A DNA stretch of 64,000 bases from CAIODY01 sp046051225 (GCA_046051225.1 JBJOOR010000015.1:1-64000), one strand, 5' to 3'. Shown: positions 9,600 through 18,295, counted from the first letter of the stretch. The notes: a model not told the origin generated them from the letters alone. Made by a program: numbers and translations.

Positions 9600-10918
9600 G
9601 TAATGAAATCAGCCATATTCGAGTTCAATTTTTAGCCGATTTGCAAAATACTTTGGCTAATTATTCTTATGCTGTAATAAAAGCATCATCGCCAAAGCTT
9701 GATGAATGGTCGGTTTATGGCGATATTGATATGGCAATAAAAAAAACGGATGCTGAAAAATTGTATCAACAATTACAAAAACATACATCTGTTTCTGGTA
9801 TTAAAATACTTCGGAAATCTTTTATGTGGCAGTTGTATATTCAACTTGTTGATGGTTCGATGGTGGCTTTGGATTTTATATTTACATTCAAACATAAATC
9901 AACATTTTTAATAAATAATACTGATTTGTTGAACGATAAAAAACAAAATGAAACAGGGTTATTTGTTGCAGCTACAAAAGTTGAAATGGCTTTTATTGCA
10001 TTGTTTTATGCTATGAATAATAAAGCAATTCCTGAAAAATATATAACTCGTTTTCAGCAATTATCAACTATCGAAAAAACAGAAATTCAGGATTATTTCA
10101 ACCAACAATTTGGATTTAATTTTCAACAATTTGAGTTTATATATGAAGCCAAAAATAATGCTTCAATAATGATTAATAAAATACTTACAAAGCCCGAAAA
10201 TAAAGGCGTTAAAGGGATTGTAAATAAAATAAATTATATGGCAGATACTATAAAAGATTGGTTTCAGTGGGATGGAATTGTAATTACATTTTCGGGTGTA
10301 GATGGCGCAGGCAAATCAACAATAATTGAAAATATTAAAGCAAAAGTTGAAAAGCAAATGCGATGCAGAACAGTTGTAATTCGTCATCGTCCATCTCTTT
10401 TGCCAATCATTAGCGCATTGCAACATGGCAAAGCAAAAGCCGAACAAATGAGCATGCAAACCTTACCACGGCAGGGCAAAAACAAAAGTTCTATATCATC
10501 ATTGATTCGTTTTGCTTATTATTATTTCGATTATTTTGTTGGGCAATTTTATGTGCAATTAAAATATGTGAGTAGGGGATATGTGGTTTTGTATGACAGA
10601 TATTATTTTGATTTTGTGCATGATGCAAGAAGAAGTAATATTGATTTATCTAAAAAATTTACTGAACCATTTTATTCATTTTTATTAAAACCAAAATTGA
10701 ATTTTTTTTTAACAGCACCAGCCGATTTAATTTTAAAACGCAAGCAAGAATTGTCGGCTGAAACCATCAACGAATTAACTGCCGAATACACAACTCACTT
10801 TGCTAAACTTTCAAAAAAATTCAGCAATAGCAAGTATTTGGTGGTAAATAATATTGTATTGGACGAAACTATTGAAACTATTTATAACCATATTGATAAT
10901 ACAAAAAATAAAAAGTGA
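9596..10918 (+). CDS. nucleotidyltransferase-like plus thymidylate-kinase-like fusion protein
   Basis: 440 residues in two parts. The N-terminal ~190 residues carry a GDIDMAI motif with a later ALDFI acidic position, like minimal nucleotidyltransferase-fold proteins. From about 222 a P-loop NMP-kinase domain begins: ITFSGVDGAGKSTIIENI (Walker A), VVLYDRYYFDFVHDARR (the DR motif of thymidylate kinases), then FLTAPADLILKRKQEL. It overlaps the upstream APH-like gene (ATGA) and the downstream acetyltransferase (GTGA). It is not an ordinary Tmk, because of the added domain and larger size. The substrate is unknown; polysaccharide modification is inferred. Confidence 0.7.
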   Translation: MSNEISHIRVQFLADLQNTLANYSYAVIKASSPKLDEWSVYGDIDMAIKKTDAEKLYQQLQKHTSVSGIKILRKSFMWQLYIQLVDGSMVALDFIFTFKHKSTFLINNTDLLNDKKQNETGLFVAATKVEMAFIALFYAMNNKAIPEKYITRFQQLSTIEKTEIQDYFNQQFGFNFQQFEFIYEAKNNASIMINKILTKPENKGVKGIVNKINYMADTIKDWFQWDGIVITFSGVDGAGKSTIIENIKAKVEKQMRCRTVVIRHRPSLLPIISALQHGKAKAEQMSMQTLPRQGKNKSSISSLIRFAYYYFDYFVGQFYVQLKYVSRGYVVLYDRYYFDFVHDARRSNIDLSKKFTEPFYSFLLKPKLNFFLTAPADLILKRKQELSAETINELTAEYTTHFAKLSKKFSNSKYLVVNNIVLDETIETIYNHIDNTKNKK

Positions 10919-11601
10919 AAACAGTAATTGAAAAAATAATTCGCTTACGAAATCCAACGTTTTCATTTCATGAAAAAGTGGATGGACGAATGATTGCATG
11001 GTTAATGAGTTCGTTAGCTATTGGACATTTACGCAGCTATAAATTTTTATTAAAAGGTTCTATGCCAATAAAATCTGTGGTGGGTAGAAATGCAAAAACA
11101 CGATTTCAGCATAAAATAAAATGGGGTAAGCAAATGAAAATTGGCGAAAGTGTTTTGCTTAGTGGATTAGGAACCGAAGGAATTATTTTCGGTAACAATG
11201 TAAGCATTGGCGATTTTAGCCGATTAATTGTATCCACCACATTTAATGATGTAGGAAAATATATTAAAATTGGCAACAATGTAGGCATGGGCGAATTTGC
11301 TTATTTAGGTGGCGCAGGTGGGCTTGAAATTGGTGATGATTGCATCATTGGGCAATATTTAAGTTGTCATCCCGAAAATCATAATTTTGAAAATAATGAT
11401 GAGTTAATAAGAATGCAAGGCACTACAAGAAAAGGAATTAAGATTGGAAAAAATTGTTGGATTGGAAGTAAAGTTACTTTTTTAGATGGCGTTGAAATTG
11501 GCGATGGCTGTGTAGTTGCGGCTGGCAGTGTAGTTAATAAATCTTTTGATTCGCATAGTGTAATTGGTGGTGTGCCTGCTAAATTATTAAAGCAGTTGTG
11601 A
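10915..11601 (+). CDS. hexapeptide-repeat acyltransferase (left-handed beta helix)
   Basis: 228 residues from GTG at 10915, overlapping the previous stop. The C-terminal two thirds show isoleucine-rich hexapeptide repeats (IGDDCIIGQYLS, KIGKNCWIGSKVTFLDGVEI) ending with the family signature GCVVAAGSVVNKSF and IGGVPAKLLKQL. The catalytic His is likely in SCHPENHNF. Proteins of the WcaF/NodL/Maa type O-acetylate sugars using acetyl-CoA. It is the last gene of the cluster, 28 bp before a strong terminator. Confidence 0.87.
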   Translation: MKTVIEKIIRLRNPTFSFHEKVDGRMIAWLMSSLAIGHLRSYKFLLKGSMPIKSVVGRNAKTRFQHKIKWGKQMKIGESVLLSGLGTEGIIFGNNVSIGDFSRLIVSTTFNDVGKYIKIGNNVGMGEFAYLGGAGGLEIGDDCIIGQYLSCHPENHNFENNDELIRMQGTTRKGIKIGKNCWIGSKVTFLDGVEIGDGCVVAAGSVVNKSFDSHSVIGGVPAKLLKQL

Positions 11602-11629
11602 TAAATTTGCATTAAAACGAAAATGATAT

Positions 11630-11665
11630 AAAAAAGGCTGCAATTTGTATTTGCAGCCTTTTTTA
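11630..11665. terminator. bidirectional intrinsic terminator
   Basis: A perfect 8-bp stem, GGCTGCAA (11636-11643) and TTGCAGCC (11651-11658), with a 7-nt loop. It is flanked by an A run on the left and a T run on the right, so it can stop both the polysaccharide operon (+) and the rplK-rpoB operon (-), which converge here. Confidence 0.88.
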
Positions 11666-11685
11666 TATATTGAAATTTGAAAATA

Positions 11686-14600
11686 TTAATTTTCAAATTT
11701 CACATCTAATGCTAATCCACGTAATTCATGAACTAATACATTAAATGATTCAGGAATACCAGGTCTTGGAATGTTTTCGCCCTTCACAATAGCTTCATAA
11801 GCTTTTGCTCTGCCTTGTATATCATCCGATTTTACAGTTAATAATTCTTGTAAAATATTAGCAGCACCATAAGCTTCTAAAGCCCAAACCTCCATTTCAC
11901 CAAATCTTTGACCACCAAATTGTGCTTTACCGCCCAATGGTTGTTGTGTAATTAATGAATAAGGTCCGATAGAACGAGCATGCATCTTATCATCAACCAA
12001 GTGATTTAATTTAAGCATATAAATTACACCCACTGTTGCTTTTTGATGAAAACGTTCGCCAGTTTCACCATCAAATAACCATGTTTGACCATAGTGGGGC
12101 AACTTAGCTTCTTCAATTTCCGCAGCTATTTCCGCTAATGAAGCACCATCAAAGATAGGAGTACCATATTTTTTACCCAGTTCTAAACCAGCTAATGCTA
12201 ATACAGATTCATAAATTTGTCCTAAGTTCATCCTCGAAGGCACACCTAGTGGGTTCAATACAATATCAACTGGTGTTCCATCTTCAGTAAATGGCATATC
12301 TTCATCACGTACAATTCGGCTTACTATACCTTTATTACCATGACGACCAGCTAATTTATCACCTACTTTTAACTTACGTTTTTTAGCGATGTAAACTTTC
12401 GCTAATTTTACTACACCTGCTGGCAATTCATCACCTATGGTAACGTTAAATTTCTCACGTTTAAATCTGCCGCTTTCTTCGTTAAATTTAATACCATAAT
12501 TGTGTAACAATGATTTTACTAAAAGATTAGTATCATCTTGAGTTGTCCAACCGTTAGTATCAATTTGTGTATAATCAATTTCCAAAGATTTAGCAGTAAA
12601 TTTACTTCCTTTCGGAATTAAATCTTCGCCATAAAGATTCTTAACACCTCTTGATGTTTTATCTTTTAGTAAAGTTAATAATTTTTGAACCAATCTATCT
12701 TTTAAATCACGTTGATTTTTATTGTAGATAGTTTCTAATTTATCAATTGTTGCTTTTTCTTTAGCTTTTGAATTTTTATCTTTTTTAGCACGGCTAAATA
12801 AACGAGTATCAATTACAACACCATCAGTACTAGGCGAAACTTTCATAGAAGCATCTTTTACATCGCCTGCTTTATCGCCAAAAATTGCTCTTAATAATTT
12901 TTCTTCTGGTGTAGGGTCGGTTTCACCTTTTGGAGTGATTTTACCTACCATAATATCGCCTTCTTTAATTTCGGCGCCAATACGAATTATACCTCTGTCA
13001 TCCAAATCCTTTGTAGCTTCTTCAGATACATTTGGAATATCGTTAGTTAATTCTTCTTCGCCTAATTTTGTATCACGAACTTCTAATTCATATTCATCAA
13101 TATGCATTGATGTAAATAAATCTTCACGTAATACTCTTTCGCTTAATACAATGGCATCCTCAAAGTTATAACCTTTCCATGGCATAAATGCCACTTTTAA
13201 GTTGGTACCTAATGCTAATTCGCCATTATCAGTTGCATAGCCTTCGCATAATACTTGCCCTAATACTACCTTTTCGCCTTTTTTCACAATTGGGCGTAAG
13301 TTGATACAAGTGCTTTGGTTGGTTTTGCGGAATTTTAATAGATTATAAATTTTCACATCATCTTCAAAAGAAACTGTTTTTTGATCTTCAGTTCTTTCAT
13401 AGCGTACATGTATTTGTTTAGCATCTACATATTCTACCACACCTTTACCTTCGGCATTGATAAGCATACGGCTATCTTGAGCAACTTTTGCTTCTAAGCC
13501 TGTACCTACAATTGGAGATTGAGGGCGCAATAATGGAACAGCCTGACGTTGCATGTTTGAACCCATCAAGGCACGGTTTGCATCATCGTTTTCTAAGAAT
13601 GGAATTAACGAAGCACTTACACCAACAATTTGGTTTGGAGCAACGTCCATATATTCTATTTCAGCTGGTTCTAATACTGGGAATTCACCATGTTGGCGAC
13701 ATTTGATACGGTTTTCTCTAAAATTACCTTTATCATCTACATCCACATTTGCTTGCGCAATGATTTTATTATCTTCATCATCAGCAGTTAAATATTCAAC
13801 TTTAGCATCATTTAAGTTTACTTTGCTGCTATCAACTCTTCTATATGGTGTTTCGATGAAGCCCATATCGTTGATTTTAGCATGAACACATAAAGTTGAA
13901 ATCAAACCAATGTTTGGTCCTTCTGGTGTTTCGATAGTACACAAACGGCCATAATGCGAATAATGTACGTCACGAACCTCAAAACCTGCACGTTCTCTAC
14001 TTAAACCGCCGGGCCCTAGAGCCGAAATACGACGTTTGTGCGTAATTTCAGATAATGGATTTGTTTGATCTAAGAATTGAGATAATTGTGATGTTCCGAA
14101 GAATGAATTGATTACAGAAGATAATGTTCTAGCATTAATCAAATCTACTGGTGTGAATACCTCGTTATCACGAACGTTCATACGTTCACGAATAGTACGG
14201 GCCATACGAGCCAAACCAACGCCAAATTGCGAATACAATTGTTCACCAACTGTACGAACACGACGATTACTTAAATGGTCAATATCATCAATTTCGGCTT
14301 TAGCATTAGTTAATTGAACTAAGTATTTTACAATCAAAATAATATCTGATTTGCTTAATACTCTTGAATCGTTTTTCATGTCCAAACCTAATTTTTGGTT
14401 CACTTTATAACGACCTACCTCACCTAAATCATAACGCTTATCACTAAAGAATAGTTTTTCGATAATACCACGAGCAGTCTCATCATCTGGCGCATCTGCA
14501 CCACGTAACTGACGATAAATATGTTGTACTGCTTCTAATTCTGTATTTGAAGTATCTTTTTGTAAAGTATTGTAAATGATTGAGTAATCACCTGCCAATT

Positions 14601-15489
14601 CTTCTTTTTGTAAGATAACAGTTTTAACGCCTGTTTCTAAAATAGCTTCAATATTGTCTTCATCTAAAATAGTATCACGTTCTAACACTACTTCATTACG
14701 TTCGATAGAAACTACTTCTCCAGTATCTTCATCCACAAAATCTTCAAACCATGATTTTAATACACGAGCAGCTAATTTTTTACCTAAAGCATCTTTTAAA
14801 GTAGGCTTGGTAGCTTTAATTTCTTCAGCTAATCCAAACAATTCTAAAATTTGTTTATCAGTTTCATAACCCATTGAACGTAAAAGAGTTGTTACAGGGA
14901 ACTTCTTCTTACGGTCGATGTAGGCATACATTACATTATTGATGTCGGTAGCAAATTCCATCCAAGCCCCTTTAAATGGTATAATACGAGCTGAATAAAT
15001 TTTTGTACCATTTGGATGTACACTTTGACCAAAGAATACACCTGGTGAACGATGTAATTGAGAAACAACTACACGTTCAGCACCATTAATAATAAATGTT
15101 CCTTTAGGAGTTAAATAGGGGATATTTCCTAAAAACACATCTTGTACGATGGTTTGAAAATCTATATGTTCTGGGTCGTTACAACTTAAACGCAATTTTG
15201 CTTTTAAGGGAACGCTGTAAGTTAATCCACGTTCAACGCACTCTTCCATCGAATAACGAGGTGGATCAACGAAATAATCTAAAAATTCTAGATTGAAAAT
15301 ACTTCGTGCATCAGTGATAGGAAAATTTTCTTGAAACACTCTGAATAAACCTTCATTACTACGGTTTTCAGAAGTGGTATCTAATTGAAAAAAATCTCTG
15401 AATGATTGCAACTGAATGGCTAACAAATCGGGGTAAGGCAATGCTTTAATTTTCCCGAAGTGAATGCGTTCTTTAGTTTTTTTGCTCAT
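11686..15489 (-). CDS. rpoB: RNA polymerase beta subunit RpoB
   Basis: 1267 residues, the usual Bacteroidota length. Recognisable blocks include MSKKTKERIHFGKIKALPYP at the N-terminus, the rifampicin-region FFGTSQLSQFLDQTNPLSE with HKRRISALGPGGL, the switch region HYSHYGRLCTIETPEGPNIG, the active-site segment MPWKGYNFEDAIVLSERV, RHGNKGIVSRI and the C-terminal GGKAQFGGQRFGEMEVWALE. It is last in rplK-rplA-rplJ-rplL-rpoB. It is directly followed by a terminator and a convergent polysaccharide locus; rpoC, normally next, is absent. The rpoB reading frame itself looks intact. Confidence 0.98.
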   Translation of the reverse strand: MSKKTKERIHFGKIKALPYPDLLAIQLQSFRDFFQLDTTSENRSNEGLFRVFQENFPITDARSIFNLEFLDYFVDPPRYSMEECVERGLTYSVPLKAKLRLSCNDPEHIDFQTIVQDVFLGNIPYLTPKGTFIINGAERVVVSQLHRSPGVFFGQSVHPNGTKIYSARIIPFKGAWMEFATDINNVMYAYIDRKKKFPVTTLLRSMGYETDKQILELFGLAEEIKATKPTLKDALGKKLAARVLKSWFEDFVDEDTGEVVSIERNEVVLERDTILDEDNIEAILETGVKTVILQKEELAGDYSIIYNTLQKDTSNTELEAVQHIYRQLRGADAPDDETARGIIEKLFFSDKRYDLGEVGRYKVNQKLGLDMKNDSRVLSKSDIILIVKYLVQLTNAKAEIDDIDHLSNRRVRTVGEQLYSQFGVGLARMARTIRERMNVRDNEVFTPVDLINARTLSSVINSFFGTSQLSQFLDQTNPLSEITHKRRISALGPGGLSRERAGFEVRDVHYSHYGRLCTIETPEGPNIGLISTLCVHAKINDMGFIETPYRRVDSSKVNLNDAKVEYLTADDEDNKIIAQANVDVDDKGNFRENRIKCRQHGEFPVLEPAEIEYMDVAPNQIVGVSASLIPFLENDDANRALMGSNMQRQAVPLLRPQSPIVGTGLEAKVAQDSRMLINAEGKGVVEYVDAKQIHVRYERTEDQKTVSFEDDVKIYNLLKFRKTNQSTCINLRPIVKKGEKVVLGQVLCEGYATDNGELALGTNLKVAFMPWKGYNFEDAIVLSERVLREDLFTSMHIDEYELEVRDTKLGEEELTNDIPNVSEEATKDLDDRGIIRIGAEIKEGDIMVGKITPKGETDPTPEEKLLRAIFGDKAGDVKDASMKVSPSTDGVVIDTRLFSRAKKDKNSKAKEKATIDKLETIYNKNQRDLKDRLVQKLLTLLKDKTSRGVKNLYGEDLIPKGSKFTAKSLEIDYTQIDTNGWTTQDDTNLLVKSLLHNYGIKFNEESGRFKREKFNVTIGDELPAGVVKLAKVYIAKKRKLKVGDKLAGRHGNKGIVSRIVRDEDMPFTEDGTPVDIVLNPLGVPSRMNLGQIYESVLALAGLELGKKYGTPIFDGASLAEIAAEIEEAKLPHYGQTWLFDGETGERFHQKATVGVIYMLKLNHLVDDKMHARSIGPYSLITQQPLGGKAQFGGQRFGEMEVWALEAYGAANILQELLTVKSDDIQGRAKAYEAIVKGENIPRPGIPESFNVLVHELRGLALDVKFEN

Positions 15490-15533
15490 TTTATTTTTTG
15501 AGATAAAATTGGTAAGTGTTTTTTTTCTTTTAT

Positions 15534-15617
15534 AAATACTAAAGCATAGTGTGTTAAAAACACACTATGCCTAAGTATTTGATAATTAAATAGAGAGAAA
15601 AAAACTCTATTTAATTA
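15534..15617 (-). promoter_or_regulatory. double hairpin in rplL-rpoB spacer (possible attenuator/processing site)
   Basis: Two strong inverted repeats fill the 144-bp spacer. One is TAATTAAATAGAG (15583-15595) with CTCTATTTAATTA (15605-15617). The other is GCATAGTGTGTT (15544-15555) with AACACACTATGC (15559-15570), extended by AAATACT/AGTATTT outer arms. On the transcribed strand they follow rplL and precede rpoB. This is where enteric bacteria have an attenuator and RNase III site; the same role here is inference. Confidence 0.55.
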
Positions 15618-15633
15618 CTATTTTGAAGTTAAA

Positions 15634-16005
15634 TTATTTTACTTCAACATCAGCACCTGCTTCTTTCAATTTAGCAACTAAATCGTCAGCAGTAGCTTTG
15701 TCAACGCCTTCTTTAACTGGTTTTGGAGCGCCATCAACTAAATCTTTAGCTTCTTTCAATCCTAATCCTGTTAAATCTTTAACGATTTTTACAACCGCTA
15801 ATTTGTTAGCACCACCGCTTTTCAAAATTACATCAAAAGATGTTTTTGCAGCAGGAGCTTCGGCAGCAGCGCCACCAGCTACAGCAACTGCAGCAGCAGC
15901 AGCAGGTTCGATACCGTATTCACTTTTTAAAATTTCTGCTAATTCATTTACTTCTTTAACTGTTAAGTTTACTAATGATTCAGCCATTGCTTTTAAGTCA
16001 GCCAT
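15634..16005 (-). CDS. rplL: 50S ribosomal protein L7/L12
   Basis: 123 residues, typical L7/L12. The N-terminal dimerisation domain is MADLKAMAESLVNLTVKEVN, an Ala-rich hinge lies around 36-52 (AAAAAVAVAGGAAAEAPAA), and the C-terminal factor-binding domain includes LAVVKIVKDLTGLGLKEAKD. It forms the ribosomal stalk with L10 and recruits translation GTPases. It lies between rplJ and rpoB, with long structured spacers on both sides. Confidence 0.98.
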   Translation of the reverse strand: MADLKAMAESLVNLTVKEVNELAEILKSEYGIEPAAAAAVAVAGGAAAEAPAAKTSFDVILKSGGANKLAVVKIVKDLTGLGLKEAKDLVDGAPKPVKEGVDKATADDLVAKLKEAGADVEVK

Positions 16006-16097
16006 GTTATTTGATTTTTTGTTTGTTTTTAAAATTTTTGTTTCTGTATTCTTTTTATGTTGATGCTTGGAAGCCTTGTTAATTTGACAATTTAATG

Positions 16098-16183
16098 ATT
16101 AGCCAATTAGCCGATGGGTTAAAAGCCAATAATAAAATGTCGTTTTAAAATCGATCAATTAGCACATTGGCTAATTGGCTAAT
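16098..16183 (-). repeat. 19-bp inverted repeat in rplJ-rplL spacer
   Basis: The arms at 16098-16116 and 16165-16183 match at 18 of 19 positions (core ATTAGCCAATTAGCC and its complement) around a 48-bp loop. The repeat begins 3 bp past the rplJ stop and ends about 90 bp before rplL. Each arm is internally repetitive (AATTAGCC twice). It could form an mRNA stem modulating the L10:L7/L12 ratio or be a small repeat element; sequence alone does not decide. Confidence 0.6.
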
Positions 16184-16186
16184 TTT

Positions 16187-16714
16187 TTATTTTGCTCTTT
16201 CTTGTAATGCTTTTACTAAGCCGCCAATTTTGTTTGGTCCGCCTGATTTAAGGGCACCGATAACATTTTTAGCAGGCGATTGCAATAAGGCAACAATTTC
16301 GCCAATAAGTTCGTGTTTGCTTTTTAATTTGCTTAATGCATCTAATTGATCATCACCTATGTAAATTGCTGAATCAATATAAGCAACTTTTAATGAGGGT
16401 TTTGTTCCTTTAGCACCACGAAATTCTTTTAAAGTTTTTCCTGCGGCATTACCTACTTCACTAAAGAAAATTGATGATTGACCTTTTAAAGCACCAATTA
16501 ATTCAGGACTAGCTTGACCAGTTGCTTCTAAAGCTTTTTCAATTAATGAATTTTTTGCAACTTTCATTTCAATTCCTTTTGAAAAGCAAAGCTTACGCAA
16601 TTTATTTACTTCTTCAACAGTTAATGAAGTGCTATCAGCAATATAGAAGTATGAACTACCACTAAATTTTACCTTCAAGTCTTCAATCAACTGTGTTTTT
16701 TCTTGTTTTGTCAT
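16187..16714 (-). CDS. rplJ: 50S ribosomal protein L10
   Basis: 175 residues, the usual length. The N-terminal rRNA-binding part (MTKQEKTQLIEDLKVKFSGS, SSYFYIADSTSLTVEEVNKL, KGIEMKVAKNSLIEKAL) and the C-terminal L7/L12-docking helix (LQSPAKNVIGALKSGG) are recognisable. L10 anchors L7/L12 dimers on the ribosome, and in many bacteria the L10-L12 complex represses its own operon; any leader site here is unproven. It is 47 bp downstream of rplA. Confidence 0.97.
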   Translation of the reverse strand: MTKQEKTQLIEDLKVKFSGSSYFYIADSTSLTVEEVNKLRKLCFSKGIEMKVAKNSLIEKALEATGQASPELIGALKGQSSIFFSEVGNAAGKTLKEFRGAKGTKPSLKVAYIDSAIYIGDDQLDALSKLKSKHELIGEIVALLQSPAKNVIGALKSGGPNKIGGLVKALQERAK

Positions 16715-16761
16715 TGTTTTTTATTTTTAAACTTTCTGTTTTGAAGAAAATTTTAATTGAA

Positions 16762-17469
16762 TTAATTAGATGATGCAGTTGAATTTAAACCTTTAGTATC
16801 AATACTTAATGAAGGGCTCATGGTTGTTGCCATGTAAATGCTCTTCAAGTAGGTACCTTTAGCTGCTGTAGGCTTCATTCTAACTATTGTATTAATTAAT
16901 TCTAAAGCGTTGTCATGCAATTTTTCAGGTGTAAATGAAATACGACCAATTGAAGTATGAATGATAGCTTGCTTATCTAATTTAAAAGCAATTTTACCTA
17001 ATTTAACTTCTTTAACAGCCGATGCAACATCAGCAGTTACAGTTCCAGTTTTAGGATTAGGCATTAAATTACGTGGTCCTAATACTTTACCTAATTTACC
17101 TAATTTAGGCATTACGGCTGGTGTAGCGATGATTACATCAATATCAACCCAACCCTTTTCAATCTTTTGTATATAGTCATCCAACCCTACATAATCAGCA
17201 CCTGCAGCAGTTGCTTCGGCTTCTTTATCTGGTGTACATAATACTAATACTTTTTTGTCTTTACCTGTTCCATGAGGTAATGTAACTACACCTCTTACAG
17301 CCTGATCGGCTTTTTTTGGATCAACTCCCAAGCGAATATGAAGGTCTACTGACGCATCAAACTTGGTGGTATTAACCTTTTTGATTAATTCAGATGCTTG
17401 CTTCATTGTGTAAGCTACATCTTTTTTAACCAATCCGGCTACGCTTTTACGTTTTTTCGTTAATGCCAT
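16762..17469 (-). CDS. rplA: 50S ribosomal protein L1
   Basis: 235 residues. Typical L1 segments are MALTKKRKSVAGLVKKDVAY, VDLHIRLGVDPKKADQAVRG, VVTLPHGTGKDKKVLVL, the hinge MPKLGKLGKVLGPRNLMPNP and TGTVTADVASAVKEVK. L1 binds 23S rRNA at the E-site stalk and commonly represses rplK-rplA translation. It lies downstream of rplK after a 125-bp spacer containing TCATT-type repeats. Confidence 0.97.
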   Translation of the reverse strand: MALTKKRKSVAGLVKKDVAYTMKQASELIKKVNTTKFDASVDLHIRLGVDPKKADQAVRGVVTLPHGTGKDKKVLVLCTPDKEAEATAAGADYVGLDDYIQKIEKGWVDIDVIIATPAVMPKLGKLGKVLGPRNLMPNPKTGTVTADVASAVKEVKLGKIAFKLDKQAIIHTSIGRISFTPEKLHDNALELINTIVRMKPTAAKGTYLKSIYMATTMSPSLSIDTKGLNSTASSN

Positions 17470-17513
17470 TTTGTTTGTTAATTTATTTTTGTTTGTTTAT
17501 TATTTTTTTAAAT

Positions 17514-17590
17514 GTCAATGGTCATTTATCATTCGTCATGGATAAAATTCAATTTTGTAATTTAACAAATGACAGATGACTAACAACTTA
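17514..17590 (-). repeat. imperfect TCATT-type inverted repeats between rplK and rplA
   Basis: Degenerate units such as GTCATTTATCATTCGTCAT (17521-17539) and their near complement AATGACAGATGAC (17568-17580) fill the spacer. A closely related stretch, GTCAATAGTCATTCGTCATT, lies inside the Ddl fusion gene at 27311-27330. The spacer may form a weak stem in the mRNA; it looks like a small dispersed repeat rather than a conserved leader. Confidence 0.5.
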
Positions 17591-17594
17591 ATGA

Positions 17595-18032
17595 CTAGTA
17601 AGGACGAGTTCCTTCAACTGTTAAACCCATTGAACGAGCTGTACCTGCAACCATATCCATAGCTGATTCTATTAATGAACAATTCAAATCAGGCATTTTA
17701 TCTTCGGCAATTGCTTTAACTTGTTCCCAAGTTACTTTACCTACTTTAATACGATTTGGTTCTTTACTACCGCTTGTAATTTTAGCTGCATCCTTTAATT
17801 GGATAGCTGCTGGCGGAGTTTTAATGATAAAATCAAATGATTTATCAGAATAAACTGTTAGTAAAACTGGTAATACTTTTCCTGGTTTATCTTGCGTACG
17901 AGCATTGAATTGCTTACAAAATTCCATAATATTAACACCTTTAGAACCTAATGCTGGTCCGATTGGTGGTGCTGGATTTGCTTGACCGCCTTTACACTGA
18001 AGCTTAACGTATCCTGTAATTTCTTTTGCCAT
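17595..18032 (-). CDS. rplK: 50S ribosomal protein L11
   Basis: 145 residues, full length. The N-terminal domain carries the proline-rich thiostrepton-region motif GGQANPAPPIGPALGSKGVN, then IMEFCKQFNARTQ. The C-terminal rRNA-binding domain includes IKTPPAAIQLKDAAKITSGS and ends with GTARSMGLTVEG. It is the first gene of the block; secE, nusG and tRNA-Trp, often found just upstream, are absent, and a divergent membrane-protein gene occupies that side. Confidence 0.97.
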   Translation of the reverse strand: MAKEITGYVKLQCKGGQANPAPPIGPALGSKGVNIMEFCKQFNARTQDKPGKVLPVLLTVYSDKSFDFIIKTPPAAIQLKDAAKITSGSKEPNRIKVGKVTWEQVKAIAEDKMPDLNCSLIESAMDMVAGTARSMGLTVEGTRPY

Positions 18033-18295
18033 TTTTTTGTTTAATGATTTTGTGTGAAATTAGCCACTGTAGCGCAATGGAAGCTTGCTAATGCAGATGA
18101 CAAACTACACCTTTTTTGATAAGGGAGTGCAAAAGTAAGAAACAATACTTAAAAAAGGAAAGATTTTTAAAAATATTTTATATTCATTTATCTAATTGAG
18201 CTACTGTAATAATTTAAATCAATATTAATAGAATCACATCAATTTAATTGTATCATTAATGGTTAAAAATTATCTTCGCACAATAATCTACTTTT
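18033..18295. other. divergent intergenic region with rplK leader
   Basis: Gene-free stretch between rplK (-) and the membrane protein (+). It holds the rplK promoter box at 18130-18137 and a ~90-nt leader with a short inverted pair ATTAGC (18059-18064)/GCTAAT (18087-18092). On the + side a TATCTTCG box (about 18268-18277) precedes the next gene. I see no RNA gene in it. Confidence 0.6.
18130..18137 (-). promoter_or_regulatory. Bacteroidota -7 promoter box for rplK operon
   Basis: On the minus strand the sequence reads TACTTTTG, matching TAnnTTTG, about 98 bp upstream of the rplK start. It implies a leader of roughly 90 nt. A clear -33 TTTG partner is not obvious. Confidence 0.55.

Noticed and set aside
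12935..14869. Several plus-strand ORFs antisense to rpoB
   Set aside because: They mirror conserved rpoB codons, have no promoter or family match, and rpoB is intact across the whole span.
15623..16063. 146-codon plus-strand ORF antisense to rplL
   Set aside because: Its Ala/Ser-rich content is the complement of the L7/L12 hinge; rplL is certain.
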